Positions 53,344 to 62,529 of a stretch of 64,000 nucleotides of DNA are shown here, one piece after another. The notes under the pieces are model-generated. The model saw only the letters and a list, made by a program, of their open reading frames with translations, did not search any database and had not been told where the DNA came from. The DNA comes from an uncultured Lachnospiraceae bacterium. GTDB taxonomy: Bacteria > Bacillota > Clostridia > Lachnospirales > Lachnospiraceae. Position numbers and translations under genes: made by a program. The number at the start of each line of letters is the position of its first letter. Position 1 is the first letter of the stretch. Where the stretch lies: positions 1-64,000 of the forward strand of contig ONHB01000007.1 in the NCBI GenBank assembly GCA_900317505.1, written 5' to 3'.

Positions 53344-53682
53344 ATGGAAAAAATCGTAGAACAAAATTTACTTTTTGATTTTTACGGTGAGCTCTTAACG
53401 GATCATCAGAAAAGTGTATATCAGGATGCCGTTTTCAATGACATGTCATTATCTGAGGTGGCCGATTGTTATGGTATCAGCAGACAGGGCGCTTTTGATC
53501 TGTTAAAAAGATGTGACAGGATCATGCAGGGTTATGAGACAAAGCTTCATCTGATCGAACGGTTTTCCAACGCTAAGAACAGACTGCATGAGATACAGCA
53601 GCTGTTAGAGGATACCTCATCTCTTTCGGAAAACAAACAGAAAGCATCTGATCTGATAGCAGAAATCATAGAGGAGCTATAG
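53344..53682 (+). CDS. ylxM: YlxM/p13-like DNA-binding protein
   Basis: A 112-residue helix-turn-helix protein of the YlxM family (LTDHQKSVYQDAVFNDMSLSEVADCYGISRQGAFDLLKRC), resembling sigma-70 region 4. Relatives bind DNA or modulate SRP assembly and are almost always upstream of ffh, as here with a 3-base gap. The ATG at 53344 follows AAAGGTG; an in-frame ATG at 53305 would lie upstream of the predicted transcription start. Confidence 0.92.
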   Translation: MEKIVEQNLLFDFYGELLTDHQKSVYQDAVFNDMSLSEVADCYGISRQGAFDLLKRCDRIMQGYETKLHLIERFSNAKNRLHEIQQLLEDTSSLSENKQKASDLIAEIIEEL

Positions 53683-53685
53683 TGC

Positions 53686-55059
53686 ATGGCATTTGAAAGC
53701 TTAACAGACAAATTGCAAAATGTCTTCAAAAACTTAAGAAGCAAGGGCCGACTGACAGAGGATGATGTAAAGAGCGCCTGCAAAGAAGTCAAAATGGCAC
53801 TTTTAGAGGCCGATGTCAACTTCAAAGTCGTAAAGCAGTTTGTTAAGACCATAGAAGAGCGGGCCGTTGGCGCAGAGGTTTTAAACGGACTGAATCCCGG
53901 ACAGATGGTCATCAAGATCGTCAACGAAGAGCTGATCAATCTGATGGGCTCAGAGGGTGCAGAGATCCAGTTCCAGCCCGGTAAAGCGATCACCGTCATC
54001 ATGATGTGTGGTTTACAGGGTGCAGGTAAGACGACGACAACTGCCAAGCTTGCAGGTAAATTCAAATTAAAAGGTAAAAAATCACTGTTAGTAGCCTGTG
54101 ACGTATACAGACCGGCCGCCATCAAGCAGTTGGAAGTAAACGGTGAAAAGATGGGCGTGGATGTATTTTCCATGGGAGAAAACCACAAGCCTGTTGATAT
54201 CGCAAAGGCAGCCATGGAGCATGCCAAAAAGAATGGTTACAATGTTGTGATTTTGGATACAGCCGGACGTCTTCATATTGATGAGGACATGATGGCAGAA
54301 TTGCAGGAGATCAAGTCCGTGATCGATGTACATCAGACCATTTTGGTCGTGGATGTGATGACCGGTCAGGATGCAGTCAATGTTGCCAAAGAATTCGATG
54401 ACAAGATCGGCATTGATGGTGTGATCCTTACCAAGGTGGACGGCGATTCCAGAGGTGGTGCAGCTCTTTCTGTTAAGGCTGTTACCGGAAAGCCGATTTT
54501 ATATGCCGGCATGGGTGAAAAGCTCGATGATCTGGAGCAGTTTTATCCGGACCGTATGGCCAACCGTATTCTTGGCATGGGTGATGTGCTGACCCTGATC
54601 GAAAAGGCACAGCAAAACATCGATATCGATGAAGATAAAGAAAAAGAAATGGCTTCCCGCCTCAAAAAAGGCAAGATGGACTTCAATGACTATCTGGAAA
54701 GCATGAAGCAGATGCGCAATATGGGCGGCATGGGAGCAATTCTTTCGATGATGGGTATGGGATCCCAGTTAGAGGGTGCGGTCGATGACAAGGAGCTTGC
54801 ACGTACAGAGGCAATCGTTCTTTCCATGACACCTGCAGAAAGAGAAAATCCCAAATTATTAAATCCGAGCAGAAAACATCGTATTGCCAAGGGCGCAGGC
54901 GTGGATATTGCGGTTGTCAACCGTTTTATCAAACAGTTTGAGCAGTCCCAGAAGATGATGAAGCAGATTCCCGGTATGATGGGTGGCAAAAAGGGCATGA
55001 TGGGCGGTTTAGGCGGCATGCTCGGTGGTAAAAAAGGTGGAATGAGATTTCCCTTTTAG
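53686..55059 (+). CDS. ffh: signal recognition particle protein Ffh
   Basis: A 457-residue SRP54 GTPase that binds 4.5S/6S-type SRP RNA and signal sequences. The N domain, G domain with GLQGAGKTTTTAKLAGK and DTAGRLHIDEDMM, TKVDGDSRGG, and a methionine-rich M domain ending MMGGKKGMMGGLGGM are all present. It functions with FtsY (19338-20345). No SRP RNA gene was found in the window. Confidence 0.97.
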   Translation: MAFESLTDKLQNVFKNLRSKGRLTEDDVKSACKEVKMALLEADVNFKVVKQFVKTIEERAVGAEVLNGLNPGQMVIKIVNEELINLMGSEGAEIQFQPGKAITVIMMCGLQGAGKTTTTAKLAGKFKLKGKKSLLVACDVYRPAAIKQLEVNGEKMGVDVFSMGENHKPVDIAKAAMEHAKKNGYNVVILDTAGRLHIDEDMMAELQEIKSVIDVHQTILVVDVMTGQDAVNVAKEFDDKIGIDGVILTKVDGDSRGGAALSVKAVTGKPILYAGMGEKLDDLEQFYPDRMANRILGMGDVLTLIEKAQQNIDIDEDKEKEMASRLKKGKMDFNDYLESMKQMRNMGGMGAILSMMGMGSQLEGAVDDKELARTEAIVLSMTPAERENPKLLNPSRKHRIAKGAGVDIAVVNRFIKQFEQSQKMMKQIPGMMGGKKGMMGGLGGMLGGKKGGMRFPF

Positions 55060-55111
55060 CGGAAACTTTTCATAAATAAATGTTTTTAAATTATTTCGGA
55101 GGTAAAAAGAA

Positions 55112-55357
55112 ATGGCAGTAAAAATCAGATTAAGAAGAATGGGCGAAAAGAGAAACGCAATCTACAGAGTAATCGTTGCAGATTCACGTTCTCCCAGAGA
55201 TGGTAGATTTATCGAGGAAATCGGTACTTACAATCCCAACGTAGAGCCTTATGCTTTCAAAGTTGACGAAGAAGCAGCTAAGAAATGGTTATCAGCTGGT
55301 GCTCAGCCTACTGAAGTTGTTAGCAGACTTTTCAAAAATGCCGGTATCGAGAAATAA
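55112..55357 (+). CDS. rpsP: 30S ribosomal protein S16
   Basis: An 81-residue S16 ([42 protein letters not shown], quoted in part), full length and standard. GGAGG precedes the ATG. Part of the conserved ffh-rpsP-khpA-rimM-trmD-rplS order. Confidence 0.97.
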   Translation: MAVKIRLRRMGEKRNAIYRVIVADSRSPRDGRFIEEIGTYNPNVEPYAFKVDEEAAKKWLSAGAQPTEVVSRLFKNAGIEK

Positions 55358-55409
55358 TTTCTGATATCAGTAGTTTGAAAACCTTGTCATAACACTTTGG
55401 AGGTGGATT

Positions 55410-55640
55410 ATGAAAGAATTAGTAGAAGTCATTGCAAAAGCACTTGTAGATAATCCTGATGAAGTTGTTGTAACAGAAAAAGAAGAAGGCAGACATGTGA
55501 CAGTAGAACTGCGTGTTGCATCTTCTGATATGGGTAAAGTAATCGGCAAGCAGGGACGTATTGCAAAAGCAATCCGTTCTGTTGTGAAAGCAGCTTCGTT
55601 AAACGAAAACAAGAAAGTAGACGTTGAGATCGTCGAATAA
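55410..55640 (+). CDS. khpA: KH-domain RNA-binding protein KhpA
   Basis: A 76-residue single KH-domain protein (formerly YlqC). The RNA-binding GxxG loop is GKQG in GKVIGKQGRIAKAIRSVV. In other Firmicutes KhpA pairs with KhpB/Jag and affects cell elongation and RNA metabolism. GGAGGTGG precedes the ATG. Confidence 0.94.
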   Translation: MKELVEVIAKALVDNPDEVVVTEKEEGRHVTVELRVASSDMGKVIGKQGRIAKAIRSVVKAASLNENKKVDVEIVE

Positions 55641-55658
55641 TACGGATGCTTAATCGGG

Positions 55659-55690
55659 GGCTGAGATAACTTAGGTTGTCTCAGCCTTTT
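55659..55690 (+). terminator. attenuator-like hairpin between khpA and rimM
   Basis: GGCTGAGATAAC pairs with GTTGTCTCAGCC around TTAG, followed by only four T's. Its position inside the operon suggests partial termination or transcript processing. Confidence 0.7.
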
Positions 55691-55712
55691 ATGCAAATAC
55701 GGAGGAAATCAA

Positions 55713-56240
55713 GTGGAAGATTTGTTACAGGTTGGAATATTATCGTCAACACATGGGGTGAAAGGAGAGATGAAGGTCTTTCCCACAACCGATGATGTGA
55801 AACGTTTTAAAAAAAATAAAGAATATATACTCGGAACACGTAGTGGTAATGTGGATGTCAAGGTTGAAAGTGTCAAATTTTTCAAACAGTTTGTCATTTT
55901 AAAGTTTGAGGGAATTGATACGTTGGATGATGTTTTGCCGTATAAAGGCTGTAGTCTCTATGTGAACCGGGCGCATGCGGTAAAGCTTCAGAAGGATGAA
56001 TATTTTATTGCGGATCTGATCGGACTTGACGTAGTCGATGAATCGGGCAGGCTGATCGGAAAGCTTACCGATGTGATGCAGACAGGAGCCAATGATGTCT
56101 ATGAGATCACGACCAACGATCAAAAGACTTATCTGTTCCCTGCCATCAGGGATTGCATCAAAAATGTTGATATACCGGCACATAAGGTGACGGTTCATGT
56201 GATGCCGGGACTGATGGACGATATTACAGCAGAGGATTAA
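55713..56240 (+). CDS. rimM: ribosome maturation factor RimM
   Basis: A 175-residue RimM needed for 30S head maturation, binding S19. The N-terminal beta barrel starts LLQVGILSSTHGVKGEMKVFP; a PRC-barrel follows (LIGLDVVDESGRLIGKLTDVM, YLFPAIRDCIKNVDI). The start codon is GTG at 55713, seven bases after GGAGG. trmD begins four bases after the stop. Confidence 0.94.
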   Translation: MEDLLQVGILSSTHGVKGEMKVFPTTDDVKRFKKNKEYILGTRSGNVDVKVESVKFFKQFVILKFEGIDTLDDVLPYKGCSLYVNRAHAVKLQKDEYFIADLIGLDVVDESGRLIGKLTDVMQTGANDVYEITTNDQKTYLFPAIRDCIKNVDIPAHKVTVHVMPGLMDDITAED

Positions 56241-56243
56241 GCT

Positions 56244-56999
56244 ATGTTTTTTCATGTTTTGACTTTATTTCCGGATATGATCATGGACGGCCTCAACACC
56301 AGTATTCTAGGTAAAGCCATGGAGCGTGGCTATATTCAGGCAGAGGCGGTTAATATCCGGGATTATACATTAGATAAGCATTTAAAGGTGGATGATTATA
56401 CCTACGGCGGAGGTGCCGGTATGCTGATGCAGGCACAGCCTGTTTATGACTGCACAAAGGCGGTTATGGATTCTATTCACAGCAGGCAGTCCGATAGTGG
56501 AACCTGTCAGGATGGGGCAGAACCGAAGCGGACCAGAGTGATCTATGTGACCCCGCAGGGGAGCGTATTCAATCAGGAAAAGGCAGAGGAGCTTGCAAAA
56601 GAAGAGGATCTGATCTTTCTTTGCGGACATTATGAAGGCATTGATGAGCGGGTGCTTGAAGAGGTTGTCACGGATTATATTTCAATCGGAGATTATGTGC
56701 TCACAGGCGGAGAGCTGCCTGCCATGGTCATGATAGATGCGATCGCAAGACTGGTGCCCGGTGTCCTCAACAATAATGAATCAGCGCAGACAGAGTCGTT
56801 TGGCAACGGCCTCTTGGAATATCCGCAGTATTCCAGACCGCGTATCTGGCATGATAAAGAGGTGCCACCGATTTTGTTGTCCGGAGATCACAAAAAGGTA
56901 GAAGAATGGCGGTTAGAGCAGTCGATCATCCGCACAAAAGAGCGCAGACTGGATCTGTATGAAAAGTGGAAGGAAGCAAACAATGATCGTTGTCAGTGA
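56244..56999 (+). CDS. trmD: tRNA (guanine-N1)-methyltransferase TrmD
   Basis: A 251-residue SPOUT methyltransferase making m1G37 in tRNAs. Signatures: VDDYTYGGGAGMLMQAQPV, LCGHYEGIDERV, ISIGDYVLTGGELPAMVMIDAIARL. Its last 17 bases overlap the start of the ABC ATPase gene, unlike the usual arrangement in which rplS is next. Confidence 0.96.
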   Translation: MFFHVLTLFPDMIMDGLNTSILGKAMERGYIQAEAVNIRDYTLDKHLKVDDYTYGGGAGMLMQAQPVYDCTKAVMDSIHSRQSDSGTCQDGAEPKRTRVIYVTPQGSVFNQEKAEELAKEEDLIFLCGHYEGIDERVLEEVVTDYISIGDYVLTGGELPAMVMIDAIARLVPGVLNNNESAQTESFGNGLLEYPQYSRPRIWHDKEVPPILLSGDHKKVEEWRLEQSIIRTKERRLDLYEKWKEANNDRCQ

Positions 57000-57828
57000 T
57001 TTATGCAAGGAATTTGAGCGTACGGTTGTTTTACAGCCGGATGAAGATGGGCAGAATGATACACAACAGGATAAAGGAAAGCATACTAAGGCAAAGCGTG
57101 GGAAGCTTAAACAGAAAAAAGAGAGCTTTTTAGCCGTTGACCATATATCTTTTGAGGTTTCCAAGGGAGAGATTTTGGGCATTCTGGGATCAAACGGTGC
57201 CGGAAAGACAACGCTTTTACGCATGCTTGGAGGTCTGATGCAGCCTACGAGCGGATCTGTCGCAATTAAGGATCCCACAGGAAAGCTGATCACGGATCCG
57301 GTAGAGTATAAAAGAGCGATCGGATACCTGTCCGGAAATACCAAGCTCTATCACCGGATGAGCACAAGAGAGATGCTTTATATGCTAGCGGATATTTATG
57401 AGATACCCAGAAATGAAGCTGAAGAAAGGATCGCGGAGATATCCCGTGTACTGGATATGTCTGCCTTTCTGGACAACCGGATTGAAAAGCTTTCTACCGG
57501 TCAGACCCAGCGTGCATCCATTGCCAGATGTCTGATCCACAATCCGGATCTTTACATTTTTGATGAGCCGACACTTGGACTGGATATTTTAAGTGCAGAT
57601 GCCATTGTCAATTTTATGAAGGCACAAAAAGACAAAGGCAAAACGGTATTATATTCGACTCATTATCTGGAAGAAGCACAGTTTTTGTGTGACCGTATAT
57701 TGATGATCTATCATGGAAAGATTGTAAAGGACGGAAGTCCGGATCAGATCATGGAGGAATGCAAGGTAAGCTCCTTAAGGGATGCCTTTCACTGTGTCAT
57801 GGAGGAGGTCGAAAAGCATGAATACTAA
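56983..57828 (+). CDS. ABC transporter ATP-binding protein (NatA-like)
   Basis: A 281-residue ABC ATPase. Walker A is GSNGAGKTTLLRML, the signature is LSTGQTQRASIARCL and Walker B is LYIFDEPTLGLD. Most similar by eye to NatA of sodium exporters and related ABC-2 systems. A charged, low-complexity insert (about 16-47) splits the N-terminal strands. The ATG at 56983 follows AAGGAAG within trmD, overlapping it by 17 bases. It starts a two-gene module with the permease. Confidence 0.92.
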   Translation: MIVVSDLCKEFERTVVLQPDEDGQNDTQQDKGKHTKAKRGKLKQKKESFLAVDHISFEVSKGEILGILGSNGAGKTTLLRMLGGLMQPTSGSVAIKDPTGKLITDPVEYKRAIGYLSGNTKLYHRMSTREMLYMLADIYEIPRNEAEERIAEISRVLDMSAFLDNRIEKLSTGQTQRASIARCLIHNPDLYIFDEPTLGLDILSADAIVNFMKAQKDKGKTVLYSTHYLEEAQFLCDRILMIYHGKIVKDGSPDQIMEECKVSSLRDAFHCVMEEVEKHEY

Positions 57829-59836
57829 AAGAATGTTTACTTTGTTTAAGCGTGAGCTGACAGATATTCTGCGCGATAAAAAGACCTTGTTTATGATGCT
57901 CGTGGTGCCGATCATCATTTATCCGTTACTGATCATCGGAATGGCCTTTTTAATGAGCTCTGTGATGAACAGTCAGGCCGAAAAGACATATCTTGTCGCC
58001 TTTGATGGAGAGGATGAGCTGTCAGCCAAAATCGCGGATATTATCGAAAATAATCCGGATAAGCTCAGTTATAAGCTTGAAATTGTACAAAAATCAGATT
58101 GTAAAAAGGCTCTGGAAGCCGGAGATATAGATATATATGTAAGCAAAGCATCCGACGGCAGGATTGCATTATGTTATCTGTCCGCAAAGGACCGGTCCAA
58201 TACAGCGCTTGATGCATTAACCGATGCCTTTGAAATATACAGGGAAGAGCTTCAGAAGGAACGGATCGATGAGACCGGACTGGATGCGGACTATCTGTTA
58301 AATCCGATCCATTATGAAGGGGAGGATCTTTCATCCACGGAAGAATCTGTAGGTAATATGATCGGTTCCATTATCCCGTTTTTCATTGTGACCATGATTT
58401 TACTGGGAGCTTTATATCCGTCCATCGATGTGACGGCAGGAGAAAAGGAGAGAGGAACGCTTGAGACGTTACTGACACTTCCAATCACCAATTTTGAAAT
58501 GATCATGAGTAAGTTTCTGGCTGTTTCCTGTATTGCATGCGTATCGGCCATCCTCAATGTATTTTCGATGGGCGGAGCCATGGCATTTCTGGTATCAAGC
58601 TCCATGTCCCTGGCTGAAAACATCAATCTGGAAATTCATTATGAAACCTTTATACCGGGGATTTTATTTACACTGGTTGTTATGGTGTTTTTTGCCCTGT
58701 TGGTAACGGCTGTCTGTATGTGCACCTGTGTGTTTGCCAAAAACTTCAAAGAGGCCAACAACTATGTGACACCGGTGATGCTGATCTTTATGTTTGGCAG
58801 TTATGCAGCCATGATACCGGATCTGGAGCTTACGGCGCAGACGGCGGCCATTCCGATCGTCAATGTGGCTCTTTTAGTGGAGGGACTATTTCAGTTCCAT
58901 TACAATTACGGATTATTTGCGATCGTTTTATTTTCCAATGTAGCATACAGCCTTTTAGCCATTCTGGTATTAGGAAAGATTTACAATAGTGAGGCGGTTC
59001 TGTTTTCCGAAGGATTAAGCAGTGTCAGGATTTTTACCAGACGAAGTGAGATGAAGGAAAAACAGATGCCCGGATATGGTGACCTGATCCTGTTACTGTG
59101 TCTGGTTTTACTGCTGATTTTCTATGTCGGCTCCTTTGCACAGATCAAATGGGGCTTTGGCGGAGTGGTGATACAGCAGCTTATCATTTTATTGTGCCCG
59201 GTTTTGTATGCATGGTATATGAAGGCAGATGCAAAAAAGCTGTTTTCGATAAAGAAGCCCAAGGTAAGTCAGGTTGCAGGAGGTATTTTATTCGGAATTG
59301 CAGCATTTTTATGTGCCATGATTATTGGTGCCCTGCTGGTTCCGTTTTTCCCGGAAAGCGCAGACGGACTGACGCAGTTAGATGATATGCTGACAAGCCA
59401 GCCTGCCGTGGTATTGATCCTGGTTGTTGCATTGATGCCGGCAATCGGAGAGGAATTGTTATTCCGAGGCTTTGTCATGGGCACGCTTAAAAATAAATGC
59501 ACCGGTGTGATCGCGGTTTTGGTTACAACACTGTTGTTTGCAGCCTATCATATGAGCCTGATCAAGATGTTTACGATCGGAATTATCGGTTTCGGACTGA
59601 CCTATGCAGCTTATAAGAGCGGAAGTATTGTTACTTCCATGTGTATGCATTTTTTGAACAATCTGTTGTCGGTTCTGATCACAAAATATCCGGAGCAGAT
59701 GCAGAGTGTGCTGCCGGTTTTATTTAAAGAAAGCTTATCCGCATCGGATCTGCTTCTTATGATCGCAGTGATTCTAATATGTGCAGCTCTGGGATTGCTA
59801 TTACTTGGATGCAGAAAAAAGAAACAGACGGCATGA
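57818..59836 (+). CDS. ABC-2 permease fused to a CPBP-family intramembrane protease
   Basis: A 672-residue membrane protein. Residues 1-410 are an ABC-2/NatB permease: first helix, a large extracytoplasmic domain (about 50-185) and a helix bundle with SIDVTAGEKERGTLETLL. Residues about 440-670 form a CPBP (Abi/CAAX protease) domain with E545-E546, R550 (EELLFRG), H578 (AAYHM) and H611 (MCMHFLNN), the complete catalytic set. GGAGGAGG precedes the ATG at 57818, which overlaps the ATPase by 11 bases. The fusion suggests an exporter that processes or releases its substrate, but the substrate is unknown. Confidence 0.9.
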   Translation: MNTKRMFTLFKRELTDILRDKKTLFMMLVVPIIIYPLLIIGMAFLMSSVMNSQAEKTYLVAFDGEDELSAKIADIIENNPDKLSYKLEIVQKSDCKKALEAGDIDIYVSKASDGRIALCYLSAKDRSNTALDALTDAFEIYREELQKERIDETGLDADYLLNPIHYEGEDLSSTEESVGNMIGSIIPFFIVTMILLGALYPSIDVTAGEKERGTLETLLTLPITNFEMIMSKFLAVSCIACVSAILNVFSMGGAMAFLVSSSMSLAENINLEIHYETFIPGILFTLVVMVFFALLVTAVCMCTCVFAKNFKEANNYVTPVMLIFMFGSYAAMIPDLELTAQTAAIPIVNVALLVEGLFQFHYNYGLFAIVLFSNVAYSLLAILVLGKIYNSEAVLFSEGLSSVRIFTRRSEMKEKQMPGYGDLILLLCLVLLLIFYVGSFAQIKWGFGGVVIQQLIILLCPVLYAWYMKADAKKLFSIKKPKVSQVAGGILFGIAAFLCAMIIGALLVPFFPESADGLTQLDDMLTSQPAVVLILVVALMPAIGEELLFRGFVMGTLKNKCTGVIAVLVTTLLFAAYHMSLIKMFTIGIIGFGLTYAAYKSGSIVTSMCMHFLNNLLSVLITKYPEQMQSVLPVLFKESLSASDLLLMIAVILICAALGLLLLGCRKKKQTA

Positions 59837-59919
59837 TCGATAAAAGCTGTAAAGAGCTGATCAAAAGTTGCGAAGGTATAACAAAGACCTGCGGACAGCG
59901 ATAAATATAAAAATAGTAC

Positions 59920-59948
59920 TTGCATTACAATTTGCATTATGGTAAACT
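59920..59948 (+). promoter_or_regulatory. rplS promoter
   Basis: TTGCAT (59920-59925) and TAAACT (59943-59948) are 17 bp apart, giving rplS its own start. A leader of about 70 bases follows, with GGTCCTC and other short pairing segments. The -10 is weak, so confidence is moderate. Confidence 0.5.
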
Positions 59949-60025
59949 ATTCACGTTGTGAAAAAGAGATGGTCCTCTGTTACAGATCGTATTAAGAACA
60001 TCCAATACGGAAGGAGATATACACA

Positions 60026-60373
60026 ATGAGCGATATCATTAAAGAGATCGAAGCAGCACAGTTAAAAGCAGAAGTTCCTCAGTTTTCTGTCGGCGATACT
60101 GTTAAAGTATACGGCAAGATCAAAGAAGGAAACCGCGAAAGAATCCAGATTTTCGAAGGTACTGTTATTAAAAGACAGAACGGTGGAAATCGTGAGACCT
60201 TCACAGTTAGAAAATCATCTAACGGCGTAGGCGTTGAAAAGACATGGCCTTTACATTCCCCCAACGTAGAAAAAGTTGAAGTCGTAAGACAGGGTAAAGT
60301 AAGACGTGCAAAACTTTACTACTTAAGAGACAGAGTAGGTAAGAAAGCAAAAGTGAAAGAATTAGTGAAATAG
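60026..60373 (+). CDS. rplS: 50S ribosomal protein L19
   Basis: A 115-residue L19 ([33 protein letters not shown], quoted in part; ending [12 protein letters not shown]). It lies at the 30S-50S interface. AAGGAGA precedes the ATG. It normally follows trmD; here 3 kb of ABC transporter genes lie between them, and it appears to have gained its own promoter. Confidence 0.97.
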   Translation: MSDIIKEIEAAQLKAEVPQFSVGDTVKVYGKIKEGNRERIQIFEGTVIKRQNGGNRETFTVRKSSNGVGVEKTWPLHSPNVEKVEVVRQGKVRRAKLYYLRDRVGKKAKVKELVK

Positions 60374-60382
60374 TTCAGAAAT

Positions 60383-60422
60383 GCGGGGACAAATACGAAA
60401 GTACTTGTCCCCTTGCTTTTTT
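60383..60422 (+). terminator. terminator after rplS
   Basis: GGGGACAAATAC and GTACTTGTCCCC pair around a GAAA loop, extended by GC pairs, followed by six T's. Confidence 0.9.
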
Positions 60423-60495
60423 ATGAAGTATAATAATTTCAGTGCGAAAAGTTATTGATTAGACTTTATATAGATAAAAGATAGGTTTGTGTATT

Positions 60496-61080
60496 ATGGC
60501 TAGAAGAAAAGGATTGAGTTTCCGCCAAAAAAAGAAAAAGATCAGTGCCGGTATTATCAAAGAAATCTGGAACTATGTTTTTTTGATCGCTGCTTCGGTT
60601 TTGGTGGCATTTGTGCTCGTTTTTTCAATCGGGATGAAGACCAGTATGCTTGGAGTTTCCATGGAGCCTGCGCTTTATAATGGACAGGAGGTTTTGGTTG
60701 ACCGTTTTATTTACAGGCTTTTATCTCCCAGTGTGGGAGACACCATTGTATTCTGGCCCAACGGCAACCAGAATACGCATTATTATATCAAGAGGATTGC
60801 AGCCAAGCCCGGAGATACGGTTTCTGTTGTTGGCGGCGTTTTGTATGTAAATGGTGAGCCATATGACGGCGTTGAGCTTGACAAGATCGCCGATGCCGGT
60901 ATTCTGGAAAATGAACTGACGTTAGAGGATGATGAGTATTTTGTCATCGGAGACAATATCAACAACAGTGAGGACAGCCGTTCCGGTAATATAGGTCCGG
61001 TCAATAAAAGTGCAATAGTAGGCAAGGTCTGGTTCCATATGGCATCGGATCATCTGGGAATGGGTCTGATGGAAAAATAA
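60496..61080 (+). CDS. lepB: type I signal peptidase (first copy)
   Basis: A 194-residue signal peptidase I with a basic N terminus, one membrane anchor (about 27-48) and an outer catalytic domain. The serine-lysine dyad is S55 (GVSMEPAL) and K99 (YYIKRIAAKPGD); the GDNINNSEDSR box is present. The ATG at 60496 is preferred to a TTG three codons earlier; the ribosome binding site is weak. rbgA follows after 14 bases. Confidence 0.93.
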   Translation: MARRKGLSFRQKKKKISAGIIKEIWNYVFLIAASVLVAFVLVFSIGMKTSMLGVSMEPALYNGQEVLVDRFIYRLLSPSVGDTIVFWPNGNQNTHYYIKRIAAKPGDTVSVVGGVLYVNGEPYDGVELDKIADAGILENELTLEDDEYFVIGDNINNSEDSRSGNIGPVNKSAIVGKVWFHMASDHLGMGLMEK

Positions 61081-61094
61081 AGTGAGGAAATAGT

Positions 61095-61937
61095 ATGAAT
61101 TATCAATGGTATCCCGGTCATATGACAAAGGCCAAGAGAATGATGGAGGAAAATATCAAGCTGATCGATCTTGTGATCGAGCTTGTGGATGCCCGTATTC
61201 CTTTATCCAGCAAGAATCCGGATATTGATGCATTAAGCAAAAATAAAGCACGTGTTATTTTGTTAAATAAAGCCGATCTGGCGGATCCTAAGTGTACCGA
61301 AGCGTGGAAGACTTATTTTGAAGGGCAGAATTACCATGTTTTAGCATTAAATTCACGAAACGGTGATGGCATGAAGGCAATCAACAATATTGTTCTGGAA
61401 GCCTGCAGGGAAAAGATCGAAAGAGACAGAAAGCGTGGCATTATCAACCGTCCTGTTCGTGCCATGGTTGTTGGGATCCCCAATGTAGGCAAATCAACAT
61501 TTATCAATTCTTTTGCAAAAAAAGCCTGTACCAAGACAGGCAACAAGCCGGGGGTTACCAAGGGCAAACAGTGGATCAGACTGAGCAAGACTTTGGAATT
61601 ACTGGATACTCCCGGAATTTTATGGCCCAAATTTGAAGATCAGGAAGTCGGAAAGAAGTTAGCTTTTATCGGCTCCATCAACGATGAAATTCTCAATGTA
61701 CAGGACCTTTCTTTAGAGTTGATCTCATTTTTCAATGACCATTATCCGGATGCCTTAAAGAAACGATATGAGATTGACGATCTGTCTGACCGGATCAGGG
61801 TACTTGACCGGATTGCCGAATACCGCAAATGCTACAAAAAAGGCGATGAGCTGGATCTTGATAAGGCAGCCTCCTTTTTACTGGATGATTTCAGGAGTGG
61901 CAGGATTATGAGAATTAGTTTGGAAAGGCCGGAATAG
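61095..61937 (+). CDS. rbgA: ribosome biogenesis GTPase RbgA (YlqF)
   Basis: A 280-residue circularly permuted GTPase needed for late 50S assembly. G4 (LNKADL) precedes G1 (GIPNVGKSTFINS) and G3 (LLDTPGILWP), the hallmark of the permuted YlqF group. GAGGAAA precedes the ATG. The second signal peptidase starts on the second base after its stop. Confidence 0.96.
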   Translation: MNYQWYPGHMTKAKRMMEENIKLIDLVIELVDARIPLSSKNPDIDALSKNKARVILLNKADLADPKCTEAWKTYFEGQNYHVLALNSRNGDGMKAINNIVLEACREKIERDRKRGIINRPVRAMVVGIPNVGKSTFINSFAKKACTKTGNKPGVTKGKQWIRLSKTLELLDTPGILWPKFEDQEVGKKLAFIGSINDEILNVQDLSLELISFFNDHYPDALKKRYEIDDLSDRIRVLDRIAEYRKCYKKGDELDLDKAASFLLDDFRSGRIMRISLERPE

Positions 61938-61938
61938 T

Positions 61939-62472
61939 TTGAAACATTTTTTAAAAAGCATTTTAAATTTCAGTATTTACATTCTGGTGGTTTTAGTCCT
62001 GACCCTGCTTGTGGTGCGTTATGTCGGGCAGAGGACGGTTGTGATGGGACATTCCATGGAGCCGACCTTATCCGATCAGGACAATCTGCTTGTTGACAAG
62101 CTTTCCTACCGCCTGCATGATCCCAAGCGGTTTGATGTGGTGGTTTTTCCGTATCAGTACGCAGACAAGACGTATTTTATCAAGCGGATCATCGGTCTGC
62201 CCGGTGAAACGGTCCGGATAGATGATACGGGCAGTATTTATATCAATGATGAGCTTCTGATGGAAGCTTATGGTAAGGAAGTCATAGAGGATCCGGGCCT
62301 TGCAAGGGATGGAATCACCCTGGGCGCGGATGAATATTTTGTACTGGGAGACAATCGCAATGACAGCTCAGACAGCCGTTTTGTCAGCGTTGGCAATATA
62401 AAGGGCAGCCAGATCATCGGTAAGGCTTTCTTACGGATTTATCCGTTTTCTGCCTTTGGAAGGATCAGGTAA
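61939..62472 (+). CDS. lepB: type I signal peptidase (second copy)
   Basis: A 177-residue signal peptidase I with one membrane anchor (about 8-27), S39 (GHSMEPTL), K82 (YFIKRIIGLPGE) and GDNRNDSSDSR. It is only moderately similar to the copy at 60496-61080 (shared catalytic boxes, different anchors and linkers), so the two are not a recent duplication. It starts with TTG at 61939, right after the rbgA stop, implying translational coupling. Confidence 0.93.
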   Translation: MKHFLKSILNFSIYILVVLVLTLLVVRYVGQRTVVMGHSMEPTLSDQDNLLVDKLSYRLHDPKRFDVVVFPYQYADKTYFIKRIIGLPGETVRIDDTGSIYINDELLMEAYGKEVIEDPGLARDGITLGADEYFVLGDNRNDSSDSRFVSVGNIKGSQIIGKAFLRIYPFSAFGRIR

Positions 62473-62529
62473 GAGGTCATTGGGCATCTTGTAAATCCGG
62501 CTATACAAAAGAAAGTACAGGAAATATAT

